DNA from: Deltaproteobacteria bacterium
GTDB lineage: Bacteria > Desulfobacterota > Syntrophia > Syntrophales > UBA2210
Assembly: GCA_016930775.1 (NCBI GenBank)
Contig: JAFGGB010000009.1
Coordinates: forward strand, 1-32,846
Direction of reading: 5' to 3'
Length of the DNA: 32,846 bases
In this document: piece by piece, positions 8,673 to 18,167 of the stretch
How positions within the stretch are numbered: position 1 is the first letter of the stretch
How the letters are laid out: every line of letters begins with the position of its first letter
Notes under the pieces: generated by a model
The model's database searches: none
The model's input: the letters and a program-made list of their open reading frames with translations, nothing else
What the model was told of the DNA's origin: nothing
Program-made: the position numbers and the translations under genes

Positions 8673-9263
8673 ATGCGTTTTTTCGAGTCCCAGGCCCATA
8701 ATTTGGGCTATCGGACAATCGCCGGCATAGACGAAGCGGGCCGGGGCCCCCTGGCGGGCCCCGTTGTCGCAGCAGCCGTCATCCTTCCCGATGATTACGG
8801 CAACGTCGATATTCGTGACTCGAAGGCGCTGACGGCCCGTAAACGGGAACTGCTCTATCGCCTGATTATGACGGAGGCTCGTTCCGTCGGCATCGGAATA
8901 GTAGAGTCCGTCGTAATAGACAGGATCAACATCCTGCAGGCCGCACTGAAGGCCATGAAGCGGGCGGTAAACGGACTCAAGGAAGCGCCGGATTATTTGC
9001 TCATCGATGGACGGGACACCATCGATCTCGAAATTCCGCAGCGGGCCGTCATCAGGGGAGATCAGCAGAGCATCTCCATTGCAGCCGCTTCCATCGTGGC
9101 GAAGGTATGCCGAGATCACCTTATGGAACGTTACCACCTCCAGTATTCCCAGTATAACTTCGCCAGGAACAAGGGATATCCCACTAAAGAGCACCGGGAG
9201 GCCATACACCGTCATGGCTTTTGCAAGATTCACCGGCGTTCCTTCCTTTGCAAGATCGACTAA
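8673..9263 (+). CDS. rnhB: Ribonuclease HII
   Basis: 196 residues. It cleaves RNA in RNA-DNA hybrids and removes misincorporated ribonucleotides. The active-site motif GIDEAGRGPLAGP (D20, E21) is intact, with YLLIDGRD supplying the third carboxylate region. SISIAAASIVAKVCRDHLM supplies the fourth, and the C-terminal NKGYPTKEHREAIHRHGFCKIHRRSF is conserved. It starts 1 base after rplS and overlaps the 5' end of the next gene by about 50 bases. Confidence 0.96.
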   Translation: MRFFESQAHNLGYRTIAGIDEAGRGPLAGPVVAAAVILPDDYGNVDIRDSKALTARKRELLYRLIMTEARSVGIGIVESVVIDRINILQAALKAMKRAVNGLKEAPDYLLIDGRDTIDLEIPQRAVIRGDQQSISIAAASIVAKVCRDHLMERYHLQYSQYNFARNKGYPTKEHREAIHRHGFCKIHRRSFLCKID

Positions 9264-9624
9264 TTCAACTTTAGGCGCATATGCAGAGGAAATTGCGGCA
9301 CATATTCTGAAGGACAGGGGATACCTCATCATAGAAAGGAACTATCGCTCCCCCGTCGGCGAGATCGACATTATCGCCCGAAACGAGAGAGATATCGTCT
9401 TTATCGAAGTAAAGGGTCGCCGATCACAGCAGTTCGGAAATCCGGAAGAGGCTGTCTCTCCGGCAAAACAACGGAAACTAATCAAGACCGCCGAAGGCTA
9501 TTTGTCCGGGAAAGGCCTCATCGATCAACCTGCCCGCTTCGATGTGGTTTCCATAATCTTTGACAGCAAGGGAGATCCGGTTATCGACATCATCAAAAAT
9601 GCCTTTCCTGCAGGACTGCGATAG
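9214..9624 (+). CDS. UPF0102/YraN-family endonuclease-like protein
   Basis: 136 residues from the ATG at 9214, inside the 3' end of rnhB; no other start precedes the conserved LGAYAEEIAAHILKDRGY. The restriction-endonuclease-like core is visible: NYRSPVGEIDIIARNERDIVFIEVKGRRS, i.e. the D and E-x-K residues of a PD-(D/E)XK fold. The family sits beside rnhB or rsmI in many bacteria and its cellular function is not settled. The first 20 residues, encoded within rnhB, are not family-like. A downstream non-canonical start is possible, but none is evident. Confidence 0.88.
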   Translation: MAFARFTGVPSFARSTNSTLGAYAEEIAAHILKDRGYLIIERNYRSPVGEIDIIARNERDIVFIEVKGRRSQQFGNPEEAVSPAKQRKLIKTAEGYLSGKGLIDQPARFDVVSIIFDSKGDPVIDIIKNAFPAGLR

Positions 9625-9640
9625 ACCTTCGGAGGGATTC

Positions 9641-10492
9641 ATGAGCAAGCAAGGGAAGCTCTATGTCGTCGCCACACCCATAGGCAATCTGGAGGACATA
9701 ACTCTTCGGGCCATACGCATCCTTGCCGAAGTGGATCTTATCGCAGCCGAGGACACACGGCGGACAAAGATACTTTTGGACCGTTACGGCATAACGACGG
9801 CCGCAACGAGCCTTTACGACCACAATGAAGCGGGGAAAACCCCCCGTATTATAGAGCGTCTCACCGAAGGCGCAGCAGTCGCCTATGTCTCCGACGCTGG
9901 AACCCCAGGCATATCCGATCCGGGATACCTTTTGATAACCGAATCGATTGCCCGCGAGATTCCCGTCATACCGATACCCGGGCCCTCTGCCGTTGTTACC
10001 GCTCTTTGCGTCTCAGGGCTTCCCATGGATCGTTTTGCCTTTTATGGATTCATTCCTCCGCGCCGGGGCAGGCGCAGAACCTTCCTGGCATGTCTTTCGA
10101 AGGAAAGGAAATCCATGGTTTTTTACGAATCGCCCCGACGGCTGAACGAGACGTTGCAGGACATGGAAGATATTCTCGGCGACAGGAAAATAGTTCTGGC
10201 CCGGGAACTGACAAAAATTCACGAAGAAATGCTTCGAGGCCGGCTGTCGGAAATAAGGGGCGCATTAGGTGAAAAAACGTTGAAGGGTGAAATATGCCTT
10301 ATTCTTGCGGGCGCGGGAGAAGATCCTCCGCCCCAAAGCGACGAAATTATAGATAACCTGATCGGACGACTGGCGGCCGATGAAAATCTGTCGACAAAGG
10401 ACATAGTCGAACGTATCGCCTCAGAATCAAATATTCCCAAGAAAAAATTATACGAAAGAGCGCTGAACGTACGCAGGAAGCCAAGCAAATGA
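9641..10492 (+). CDS. rsmI: 16S rRNA (cytidine1402-2'-O)-methyltransferase RsmI
   Basis: 283 residues from the ATG at 9641, with GGAGG 5-6 bases upstream; the longer frame from 9560 overlaps yraN. A tetrapyrrole-methylase-fold enzyme that 2'-O-methylates C1402 of 16S rRNA using SAM. Motifs are LYVVATPIGNLEDITLRAI, AEDTRRTKILLDRYGI, YVSDAGTPGISDPGYLL, PIPGPSAVVTALCVSGLPMDRF and FYESPRRLNETL. It is the last gene of the ribosomal/RNA-processing run, and a new promoter follows. Confidence 0.96.
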   Translation: MSKQGKLYVVATPIGNLEDITLRAIRILAEVDLIAAEDTRRTKILLDRYGITTAATSLYDHNEAGKTPRIIERLTEGAAVAYVSDAGTPGISDPGYLLITESIAREIPVIPIPGPSAVVTALCVSGLPMDRFAFYGFIPPRRGRRRTFLACLSKERKSMVFYESPRRLNETLQDMEDILGDRKIVLARELTKIHEEMLRGRLSEIRGALGEKTLKGEICLILAGAGEDPPPQSDEIIDNLIGRLAADENLSTKDIVERIASESNIPKKKLYERALNVRRKPSK

Positions 10493-10523
10493 ATACTGAT
10501 CATAGGCCCTTTCATTTTTCGCC

Positions 10524-10552
10524 TTGACATTTGCCCTCCCCTCTTTTATTAA
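10524..10552 (+). promoter_or_regulatory. Sigma70-type promoter upstream of the ychF-like gene
   Basis: A perfect -35 TTGACA (10524-10529), a 17-base spacer and a -10-like TATTAA (10547-10552, four of six matches). Transcription would begin about 50 bases before the GTG start at 10609. It lies in the only sizeable gap between rsmI and the GTPase gene. Confidence 0.65.
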
Positions 10553-10608
10553 CCACCGTTCGATCATTCAAGAGACCTCGACAGAGTAAGAACAAAGGAG
10601 ACAGTATA

Positions 10609-11673
10609 GTGAAACTAGGAATCGCGGGACTGCCCCGGTCCGGTAAAACAACGATCTTTTCGGCCCTTTCCAGAATACCTGCAACAACGGCACAGATGCA
10701 GAAAAAGGAGCGGTCTTGCGCGGTCATCACTGTATCGGACAGCCGTATAGATCGCCTTTCCGATATCTATTCTCCGAAAAAGACAACCTACGCGACCGTC
10801 GAAATCGTCGATTTTGCCGGATTCACCGAACTTTCTGCCGGACAGAAGGCAGGATTATCGACCGAGTATCTGGGTCAGCTTCGGGCTATGGATGCCCTGG
10901 CGGCAGTCGTCCGAAATTTCTCTGACGATATAACGGGCAAACCGACCCCGACAACGGACATCTCCACCGTAATCGATGAATTCATAATTGCGGATCTTAT
11001 TTCCGTGGAGAATAGACTGGAGCGCATCGGCTGGGCAAAACAGCGTGGAAAAGGCACGCCCGCGGCCGAAAAGGAGGAACTTCTTCTCAAGCGCATCACC
11101 GAGCATCTCTCAGAGAAAAAGGCTCTCGACAGTCTGTCGATTGCACCCGACGAAAAGCCCCTGATTGACGGCTTCCAATTCCTCACGAGTAAACCTCTGC
11201 TGATAATCCTCAATTCAGCCGATAGTACGTTCGGAGGGAATCAAGAGATTATCGAGTTATTGGGCGATCGTTTTTCCGTCATCGAATGCGCCGGGCAGTT
11301 CGAAGAGGAACTGGCCTTGCTCGACGATGAGGAAAAAGCGCTCTTCATGGCCGATATGGGTATCAGCGCCTCGGCCAGGGACCGTCTCACCTGCGCTCTA
11401 TACGAAACGGCAGGATATATCAGTTTTATCACGGTCGGACCGGATGAAGTGCGCGCCTGGCCGGTGAGAAGAGGAACTATCGCCGTCGGCGCAGCGGGCG
11501 CCATACATACAGATCTGGCCCACCGATTTATTCGTGCCGAGTGCTGTTCCTTCACGGACCTTATTACGCTTGGATCGGAAAAAGCAGTGCGCGATAATGG
11601 CCGCCTCAGGCTCGAAGGAAAAGAATACATCGTGCGCGACGGCGATATTCTGAACATTCGCGCCAGCCGATAA
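10609..11673 (+). CDS. YchF/OLA1-like GTPase-fold protein (divergent)
   Basis: 354 residues from the GTG at 10609, which has AAAGGAG 8 bases upstream and begins VKLGIAGLPRSGKTT. The P-loop (residues 7-15) is intact. The block DSRIDRLSDIYSPKKTTYATVEIVDFAG follows the YchF pattern, and the C-terminal TGS-like domain (RAWPVRRGTIAVGAAGAIHTD, HRFIRAECCSFTDLI, GRLRLEGKEYIVRDGDILNIR) is clear. YchF proteins bind ATP/GTP and associate with ribosomes. The segment after DFAG (FTELSAGQKAGLSTEYLGQL) departs from the usual GEGLGNxFL pattern, and the NxxE-like motif reads NSAD, so this may be a separate subfamily. Not assigned the symbol ychF for that reason. Confidence 0.8.
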   Translation: MKLGIAGLPRSGKTTIFSALSRIPATTAQMQKKERSCAVITVSDSRIDRLSDIYSPKKTTYATVEIVDFAGFTELSAGQKAGLSTEYLGQLRAMDALAAVVRNFSDDITGKPTPTTDISTVIDEFIIADLISVENRLERIGWAKQRGKGTPAAEKEELLLKRITEHLSEKKALDSLSIAPDEKPLIDGFQFLTSKPLLIILNSADSTFGGNQEIIELLGDRFSVIECAGQFEEELALLDDEEKALFMADMGISASARDRLTCALYETAGYISFITVGPDEVRAWPVRRGTIAVGAAGAIHTDLAHRFIRAECCSFTDLITLGSEKAVRDNGRLRLEGKEYIVRDGDILNIRASR

Positions 11674-11691
11674 CCGACAGGATAAGCGCTA

Positions 11692-12000
11692 TTGACCACA
11701 CCTGCCTTTAACGATAGACTTACAAGCATGACGCCGGAGATGAAAAAAAAGATCGATGACATCCTCGAAGAAGTTCGCGACCCGGAAAGCGGCCTTTCCG
11801 TCTCTGAACTGGGACTCGTTCGCAGGATTCGGTACGTAAAAGAAAAGAACCTCCTCTATGTCTTCACCGACTTTCAAAGCCACAATCCCGGTTGCGTTGC
11901 CTGCGCCGGCGTAGCCATGGCGGTTATGGCTTCGATCCTAAAGAAACTCGACGAAGCCTTCCGGGTCGCCTTCCCGGACTGTGCGATAGAATTTATCTGA
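11692..12000 (+). CDS. DUF59/MIP18-like small protein (putative Fe-S assembly)
   Basis: 102 residues from TTG 11692, with AGGA about 10 bases upstream. The N-terminal half (MKKKIDDILEEVRDPESGLSVSELGLVRRIRY) has the MIP18/DUF59 pattern, in which a helix is followed by DPE and SV.ELGLV. The C-terminal half (FTDFQSHNPGCVACAGVAMAVMASILKKL) carries two Cys spaced CVAC, possibly metal-related. MIP18-like proteins act in iron-sulfur cluster maturation; the role here is inferred. It is 18 bases downstream of the YchF-like gene and probably cotranscribed with it. Confidence 0.65.
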   Translation: MTTPAFNDRLTSMTPEMKKKIDDILEEVRDPESGLSVSELGLVRRIRYVKEKNLLYVFTDFQSHNPGCVACAGVAMAVMASILKKLDEAFRVAFPDCAIEFI

Positions 12001-12105
12001 AACATTCCACCGCACCATTGGTCACTGCATCGAAGGCCGGAGCGATTCATGGGGGCAACGGTTCCCTTTGAAGTGCGGGGGCTTCGATTTTCTTTACAAA
12101 GACTT

Positions 12106-12153
12106 AAGAAAAAACCGGCGCCTTATGCGCCTTTTAAAGACGCATCGGCGCCG
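12106..12153 (-). terminator. Rho-independent terminator of the putative DNA-binding protein gene
   Basis: On the minus strand a GC-rich hairpin (arms CGGCGCC at 12116-12122 and its complement at 12146-12152, extended by ATGCG/CGCAT with one bulge) is followed by TTTTTTCTT (plus positions 12114 down to 12106). It lies about 75 bases after the stop of the minus-strand gene at 12229. The plus-strand side lacks a T-run, so it is one-directional. Confidence 0.75.
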
Positions 12154-12228
12154 TAGCCTGTTTCTAAAGGTCTGCTGCTCCATATCCCGACCTTGCTGAG
12201 CGAGAGAGTCATTATATTCTGAGTGACT

Positions 12229-12717
12229 TCAGGCCGGTGTTATGATTTTAGCCTGCCTGCCTCCCTTTCGAACGATAAGTCGCTTGGCGGTTATGCGCCG
12301 GGCCGGTTCTATCTGAATTTGCGCTTCAAGTTCATCGATTCTCTGCTGAAGGTAATGAATGTAATCGATGATGGCGCTCCCGATATCATTCGATTCGAGA
12401 CCGCTCAACGACTCATAGCGCCCCACAGACGCATTAGCAGACTTCACTCTGGCGGTTCTTTTTCGAGGCGCCGGCGACTCATCCTGCTTTACGTAGTACC
12501 AGACTTCCCTGTTGCCGCTCTTGCCCTTTTCACGCCGCGCAAAACCGCGTTTCTGCATCCTTTGAAGGAAAGTCGATGTGTGGGAAGAGTTAATGTTTTC
12601 ATCGAGCTTCTTTGCAAATTCCGATGCCGTTAGTTTTGTTCCCTGTGGAAGCTCGTTCCACAGCTTAACTGCATCAGCCGAAATAGCATAACCTCCACTG
12701 CCATAGGGTTTCTTCAT
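12229..12717 (-). CDS. Hypothetical small putative DNA-binding protein
   Basis: 162 residues from the ATG at 12717, preceded by GAGGAGG at ideal spacing; an in-frame ATG 21 bases further upstream is less likely. I do not recognise the family. The first ~75 residues (AVKLWNELPQGTKLTASEFAKKLD, then SSHTSTFLQRMQKRGFARREKGKSG, then NREVWYYVK) look like a winged helix-turn-helix. A basic linker (PAPRKRTARVK) follows, then an amphipathic helix (IGSAIIDYIHYLQQRIDELEAQIQ) that could dimerise, and a basic tail (RRITAKRLIVRKGGRQAK). It is a monocistronic gene with its own extended -10 promoter and intrinsic terminator, opposite in direction to the genes on its left. It may be autoregulatory; the function is unknown. 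Confidence 0.75.
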   Translation of the reverse strand: MKKPYGSGGYAISADAVKLWNELPQGTKLTASEFAKKLDENINSSHTSTFLQRMQKRGFARREKGKSGNREVWYYVKQDESPAPRKRTARVKSANASVGRYESLSGLESNDIGSAIIDYIHYLQQRIDELEAQIQIEPARRITAKRLIVRKGGRQAKIITPA

Positions 12718-12746
12718 AAGATCCTCCTCGATGTTCAATGGTTTTG

Positions 12747-12755
12747 ATTATAACA
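12747..12755 (-). promoter_or_regulatory. Extended -10 promoter for the putative DNA-binding protein gene
   Basis: The minus strand reads TGTTATAAT (12755 to 12747), a perfect extended -10 element (TGn plus TATAAT). No good -35 box is present at 17 bases. The start of transcription would fall near 12740, about 23 bases before the ATG at 12717. The surrounding ~100 bases (12740-12830) are markedly AT-rich compared with the rest of the window. Confidence 0.7.
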
Positions 12756-13062
12756 GAAAAAATAATCAAAAAATAGATTAATACTTTATATTGATATAAA
12801 TCCTAAATTATTTTTTTATGCTCTGTTGCTTTCAATGGTCTCGGATGGTTAGGGAGATCTGCTGTTTTGGACCGTGGCTTCTCCGCAGAACAGTGCGAAA
12901 CTGACTGCTTGAATCGATTTGAAAGTTCAAAGAAGGCGCCGCCGTTCTTATGGCTTGACGTATAAAAACGGCTGCAAACAAGGGCTCAGCAATTGAATAT
13001 CTTGTTCAATATATTCAGGAATACTGTCTGAAACATTGGATGGTTGAACAGTTGCCGATCTC
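12756..13062. other. Intergenic region between the putative regulator and pyrG
   Basis: No convincing gene is seen here. The part near 12756-12830 is AT-rich promoter-proximal DNA. A hairpin lies at 12941-12972, listed separately. A 7-bp dyad (TGAATAT ... ATATTCA, about 12993-13018) and a short GCCGATC/GATCGGC dyad straddling the pyrG stop (13054-13073) are also present, neither with a T-run. Confidence 0.5.
12941..12972 (-). terminator. Possible terminator hairpin downstream of pyrG
   Basis: On the minus strand GCCGTTTTTA, a 12-base loop and TAAGAACGGC form a 10-bp stem with one G-U pair. A pyrimidine-rich stretch (TTCTTT) appears several bases after the stem rather than a clean U-run. It lies about 90 bases after the pyrG stop, so it is a candidate end of the long minus-strand unit, but weak as an intrinsic terminator. 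Confidence 0.35.
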
Positions 13063-15495
<2,433 letters not shown>

Positions 15496-15502
<7 letters not shown>

Positions 15503-16146
15503 GTTCCATCCTTTCCGTCCCAGGAACAGAATTCTCTCAGAAACCTCAATCCGCATCTCCCGCTCTTCTCGGGATGGAACTGCGTCGCGATAACATTGCC
15601 CCTGCCGATGACCGATGGAAAGGTTATTCCATACTCCGTGCGGGCTACCACGGCATCGTCGTTGCGGGGTTGCGGATAGTAGGAATGAACGAAATAAAAC
15701 TGAGACCGGGGATCCACAGACCTGAAAAGTGGGTGATCGCGGCAGACCTTCAGGTTGTTCCAGCCCATCTCGGGAACTTTCAACGGTCCTTCGGGAAATC
15801 TAAGGGCGCCTCCGGGAATTATGTCAAGGCAGTCCGTGCGGTCGTCTTCTTCGCTGTAACTCAATATAATCTGGGCGCCCAGGCAAATGCCGAGAAAGGG
15901 GACGCCTCGACGAACGATTTCCGATATGACGCCTGCCAGACCGGAATTTGCGATACTCTCCATGGCCGACCGGGCCGCTCCGACGCCGGGGAAAATAACC
16001 CGTTCCGCAGCCCGCATTTCCACCGGATCGGCGGTTATACGTGCCGGCAGGCCAAGATGGTCAAGGGCACGCTTCACCGATCTCAGATTTCCCGCCTTGT
16101 AATCGATTATGGCGATCATTCCTTCATATCGCTTTCGGTCCGTCAC
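15496..16146 (-). CDS. hisH: Imidazole glycerol phosphate synthase glutaminase subunit HisH
   Basis: 216 residues from the GTG at 16146 (GGAG just upstream). The ATG at 16119 gives the family-typical start [11 protein letters not shown] and is the main alternative. A class I glutamine amidotransferase that feeds ammonia to HisF. The nucleophile is in FLGICLGAQ, and the His/Glu pair is in [21 protein letters not shown] and PEMGWNNL are HisH-specific. It follows kdsB by about 9 bases and overlaps hisF, so it is coupled to both. Confidence 0.93.
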
Positions 16147-16155
16147 TGTCTCCGC

Positions 16156-16902
16156 TCAATCGCCGCATCCCTGAACGATATCGCATACCCGGGCCAGTTC
16201 TTCCGGAGAATCAACCTCCACGGAATCATGGTCGGTCTCGGCGACCATGATCCGATATCCGTGTTCCAGGGCCCTGAGCATCTCAAGAGACTCTCGATGC
16301 TCCAGATAACCTGTTTCAAGCCGCGCAAAGACATCGAGAAACCACCGGCGATAAGCATAAATGCCGTGATGTTTGAAATACGCAGTTTCTATGCCCTTGT
16401 CCCGTACAAAAGGAATAGTGGCTCTTGAAAAATAGAGAGCCTCTCCCTTCGCGGTAAAAACCGCTTTAACCGCGTGAGGATGAGTTATCTCCTCCGATCG
16501 TTGAATCCTGAAGACCAGGGTTGCCATCGGCAGCGTTCGATCTTTTAGAAGCGGCTGTATCACCTCGTCAATATGAATAGGGGTGAAGAGCGGCTGATCG
16601 CCCTGAACGTTGACAACGATATCGTCATCGTCGAGTCCGCAGATCCCGGCGGCCTCGGCGATGCGATCTGTCCCGGAGCGATGGGAGGATGCCGTCATGA
16701 CAGCCCGGCCTCCGAAGCGCCTCACGGCATCGGCGATGCGTTCATCATCCGTTGCAACTGCTGCGAAAAAAAGGCTTCCAGCCCTGACGACCCGCTCGTA
16801 AACATGCTGGATCATGGGTTTCCCGCAGATATCGGCAAGAGGCTTCCCCTGGAAGCGCGACGATGAATATCGAGCCGGTATGAAGCAGACTATTTTCCCC
16901 AT
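16156..16902 (-). CDS. kdsB: 3-deoxy-manno-octulosonate (or Kdo8N) cytidylyltransferase KdsB
   Basis: 248 residues. It activates Kdo-type sugars with CTP to CMP-sugars for lipid A inner-core synthesis. The motifs are the N-terminal nucleotide-binding segment CFIPARYSSSRFQGKPLADI, then ATDDERI, SSHRSGTDRIAEA, VVNVQGDQPL and the family C-terminal EVDSPEEL. An AAGGGATAG Shine-Dalgarno-like stretch precedes the ATG at 16902. It lies directly downstream of kdnB-kdnA-like genes, as in the Shewanella Kdo8N locus, so its natural substrate may be Kdo8N rather than Kdo. It is also four genes from pyrG, which makes its cosubstrate CTP. Confidence 0.93.
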   Translation of the reverse strand: MGKIVCFIPARYSSSRFQGKPLADICGKPMIQHVYERVVRAGSLFFAAVATDDERIADAVRRFGGRAVMTASSHRSGTDRIAEAAGICGLDDDDIVVNVQGDQPLFTPIHIDEVIQPLLKDRTLPMATLVFRIQRSEEITHPHAVKAVFTAKGEALYFSRATIPFVRDKGIETAYFKHHGIYAYRRWFLDVFARLETGYLEHRESLEMLRALEHGYRIMVAETDHDSVEVDSPEELARVCDIVQGCGD

Positions 16903-16940
16903 TGACTATCCCTTTGTTCTTCCGTCGCCGCCCCAGAAAC

Positions 16941-18143
16941 TCACAGAACCGCAGAAGCTTTCCTGACGGCGCCGGCGATTTTCTCGAATTGTTCGTCGGT
17001 CATCTTCACGGGAACGCCCGTAAAGAGAGTCCGTCCGAGAATGTCGTCGGCATAAGGAATCATGTCGGCCGTCACCTTCCAGCGATCTTTGAAAACACTG
17101 CTGCTGAAGGGGTATTGTTTTGAATTGACCGTGGCCTTTGACAGGAAATGCTCCCAGTTCAGCACATAATGCCAGGCGTTGTCCTTGAAGAGCGTCGTGT
17201 CCAGGCCATGAGGCGACGCAGCCTGCTGGAACCTCTTGGCCTCGGCATAGCCCGGAAACGTGAAGGCCAGAAAGGTTGCCGTGTCGCCCTGGGGATCAAC
17301 CATGCCGCGGAAGGCGATTCCTTCGATCTCCCGAAGAAGGGCCTTGATCCGCGCCTTATTTGCACGCTGTGCATTGATAATGTCGTCGATCTTTCTCAGC
17401 TGCGCCAGGCCGATGGCGCCTTGCAGTTCTCCCATGCGGTAGTTGAAACCTATGAGATCGTGTTTCTCCAGAGCCCTCGGAAGGCTCGGATCGTGAACGT
17501 GCCCCTGGTCATGGTATTGATCGGCTCTGAGGTAGAGGCTTTCGTCGTCGGTGACGACCATTCCACCCTCGCCGGTAGTGATCGTTTTAACGAAATCGAA
17601 ACTGAAGGCGCCCATATCTCCGAATGATCCGACCTTGCGTCCGCCCAAAGTCCCGCCGCAACATTGAGCTGCATCCTCAAGGACAAGCAGTTTGCGCTTC
17701 CGGGCCACTTCGATGATTCGCTGAATGCGGGCTGGGGCGCCGCACATATGGACGGGGATAATAGCCTTCGTTCTCGGCGACAGGCACTGTTCTATCTTTT
17801 CGGGATCGAGATTGAAAGTATCGTCGATATCGGCAACCACCGGCAAGGCGCCCACTTCAAGAACCGCCGCATAGGTTGCAACGAACGTGAAGGCCGGAAC
17901 GATAACCTCGTCTCCCGGACCGACGTCCAGCGCTTCCAGGGCTGTTTTCAGGGATGAAGAACCGTTGGCGACGCCGAGGGCGCGCCGCGTGCCGCAGAAA
18001 ACGGCAAAGGCCTTTTCAAATTCCTTGACCTTAAACACTCCGTTACGCTGTTGATCGAATCCGTATCTCGTGAGGACGCCCCGCTCCATGACCTCCATAA
18101 CTTCCTGAAGTTCCTCGCGTCCTATAACTTCTCTTCCAGGCAT
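16941..18143 (-). CDS. kdnA: DegT/DnrJ/EryC1-family aminotransferase, probable Kdo8N aminotransferase KdnA
   Basis: 400 residues, with GGGAGGAA upstream of the ATG at 18143. A PLP-dependent sugar aminotransferase of fold type I. The PLP-binding Asp is in LVLEDAAQCCGG (D157), and the Schiff-base Lys is K186 in FSFDFVKTITTGEGG. The SFDFVKTIT context, with Asp-Phe-Val before Lys instead of His, is how I recall KdnA from Shewanella. KdnA transfers an amino group to C8 of the keto form of Kdo produced by KdnB. Its gene lies between an iron-type alcohol dehydrogenase and kdsB, in the same order and direction as the known locus. The family is certain; the KdnA assignment rests on context and motif memory. 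Confidence 0.75.
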   Translation of the reverse strand: MPGREVIGREELQEVMEVMERGVLTRYGFDQQRNGVFKVKEFEKAFAVFCGTRRALGVANGSSSLKTALEALDVGPGDEVIVPAFTFVATYAAVLEVGALPVVADIDDTFNLDPEKIEQCLSPRTKAIIPVHMCGAPARIQRIIEVARKRKLLVLEDAAQCCGGTLGGRKVGSFGDMGAFSFDFVKTITTGEGGMVVTDDESLYLRADQYHDQGHVHDPSLPRALEKHDLIGFNYRMGELQGAIGLAQLRKIDDIINAQRANKARIKALLREIEGIAFRGMVDPQGDTATFLAFTFPGYAEAKRFQQAASPHGLDTTLFKDNAWHYVLNWEHFLSKATVNSKQYPFSSSVFKDRWKVTADMIPYADDILGRTLFTGVPVKMTDEQFEKIAGAVRKASAVL

Positions 18144-18167
18144 GATATTCCTCCCTCAGTCGTAGTC

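Noticed and set aside
12223-12633. Plus-strand open frame opposite the putative DNA-binding protein gene
   Set aside because: The minus-strand gene has a strong Shine-Dalgarno sequence, an extended -10 promoter and a terminator; the plus frame has none of these.
15574-16428. Plus-strand open frame of 284 codons opposite hisH and kdsB
   Set aside because: It spans two well-supported minus-strand genes, has no family motifs, and its composition is that of an antisense shadow.
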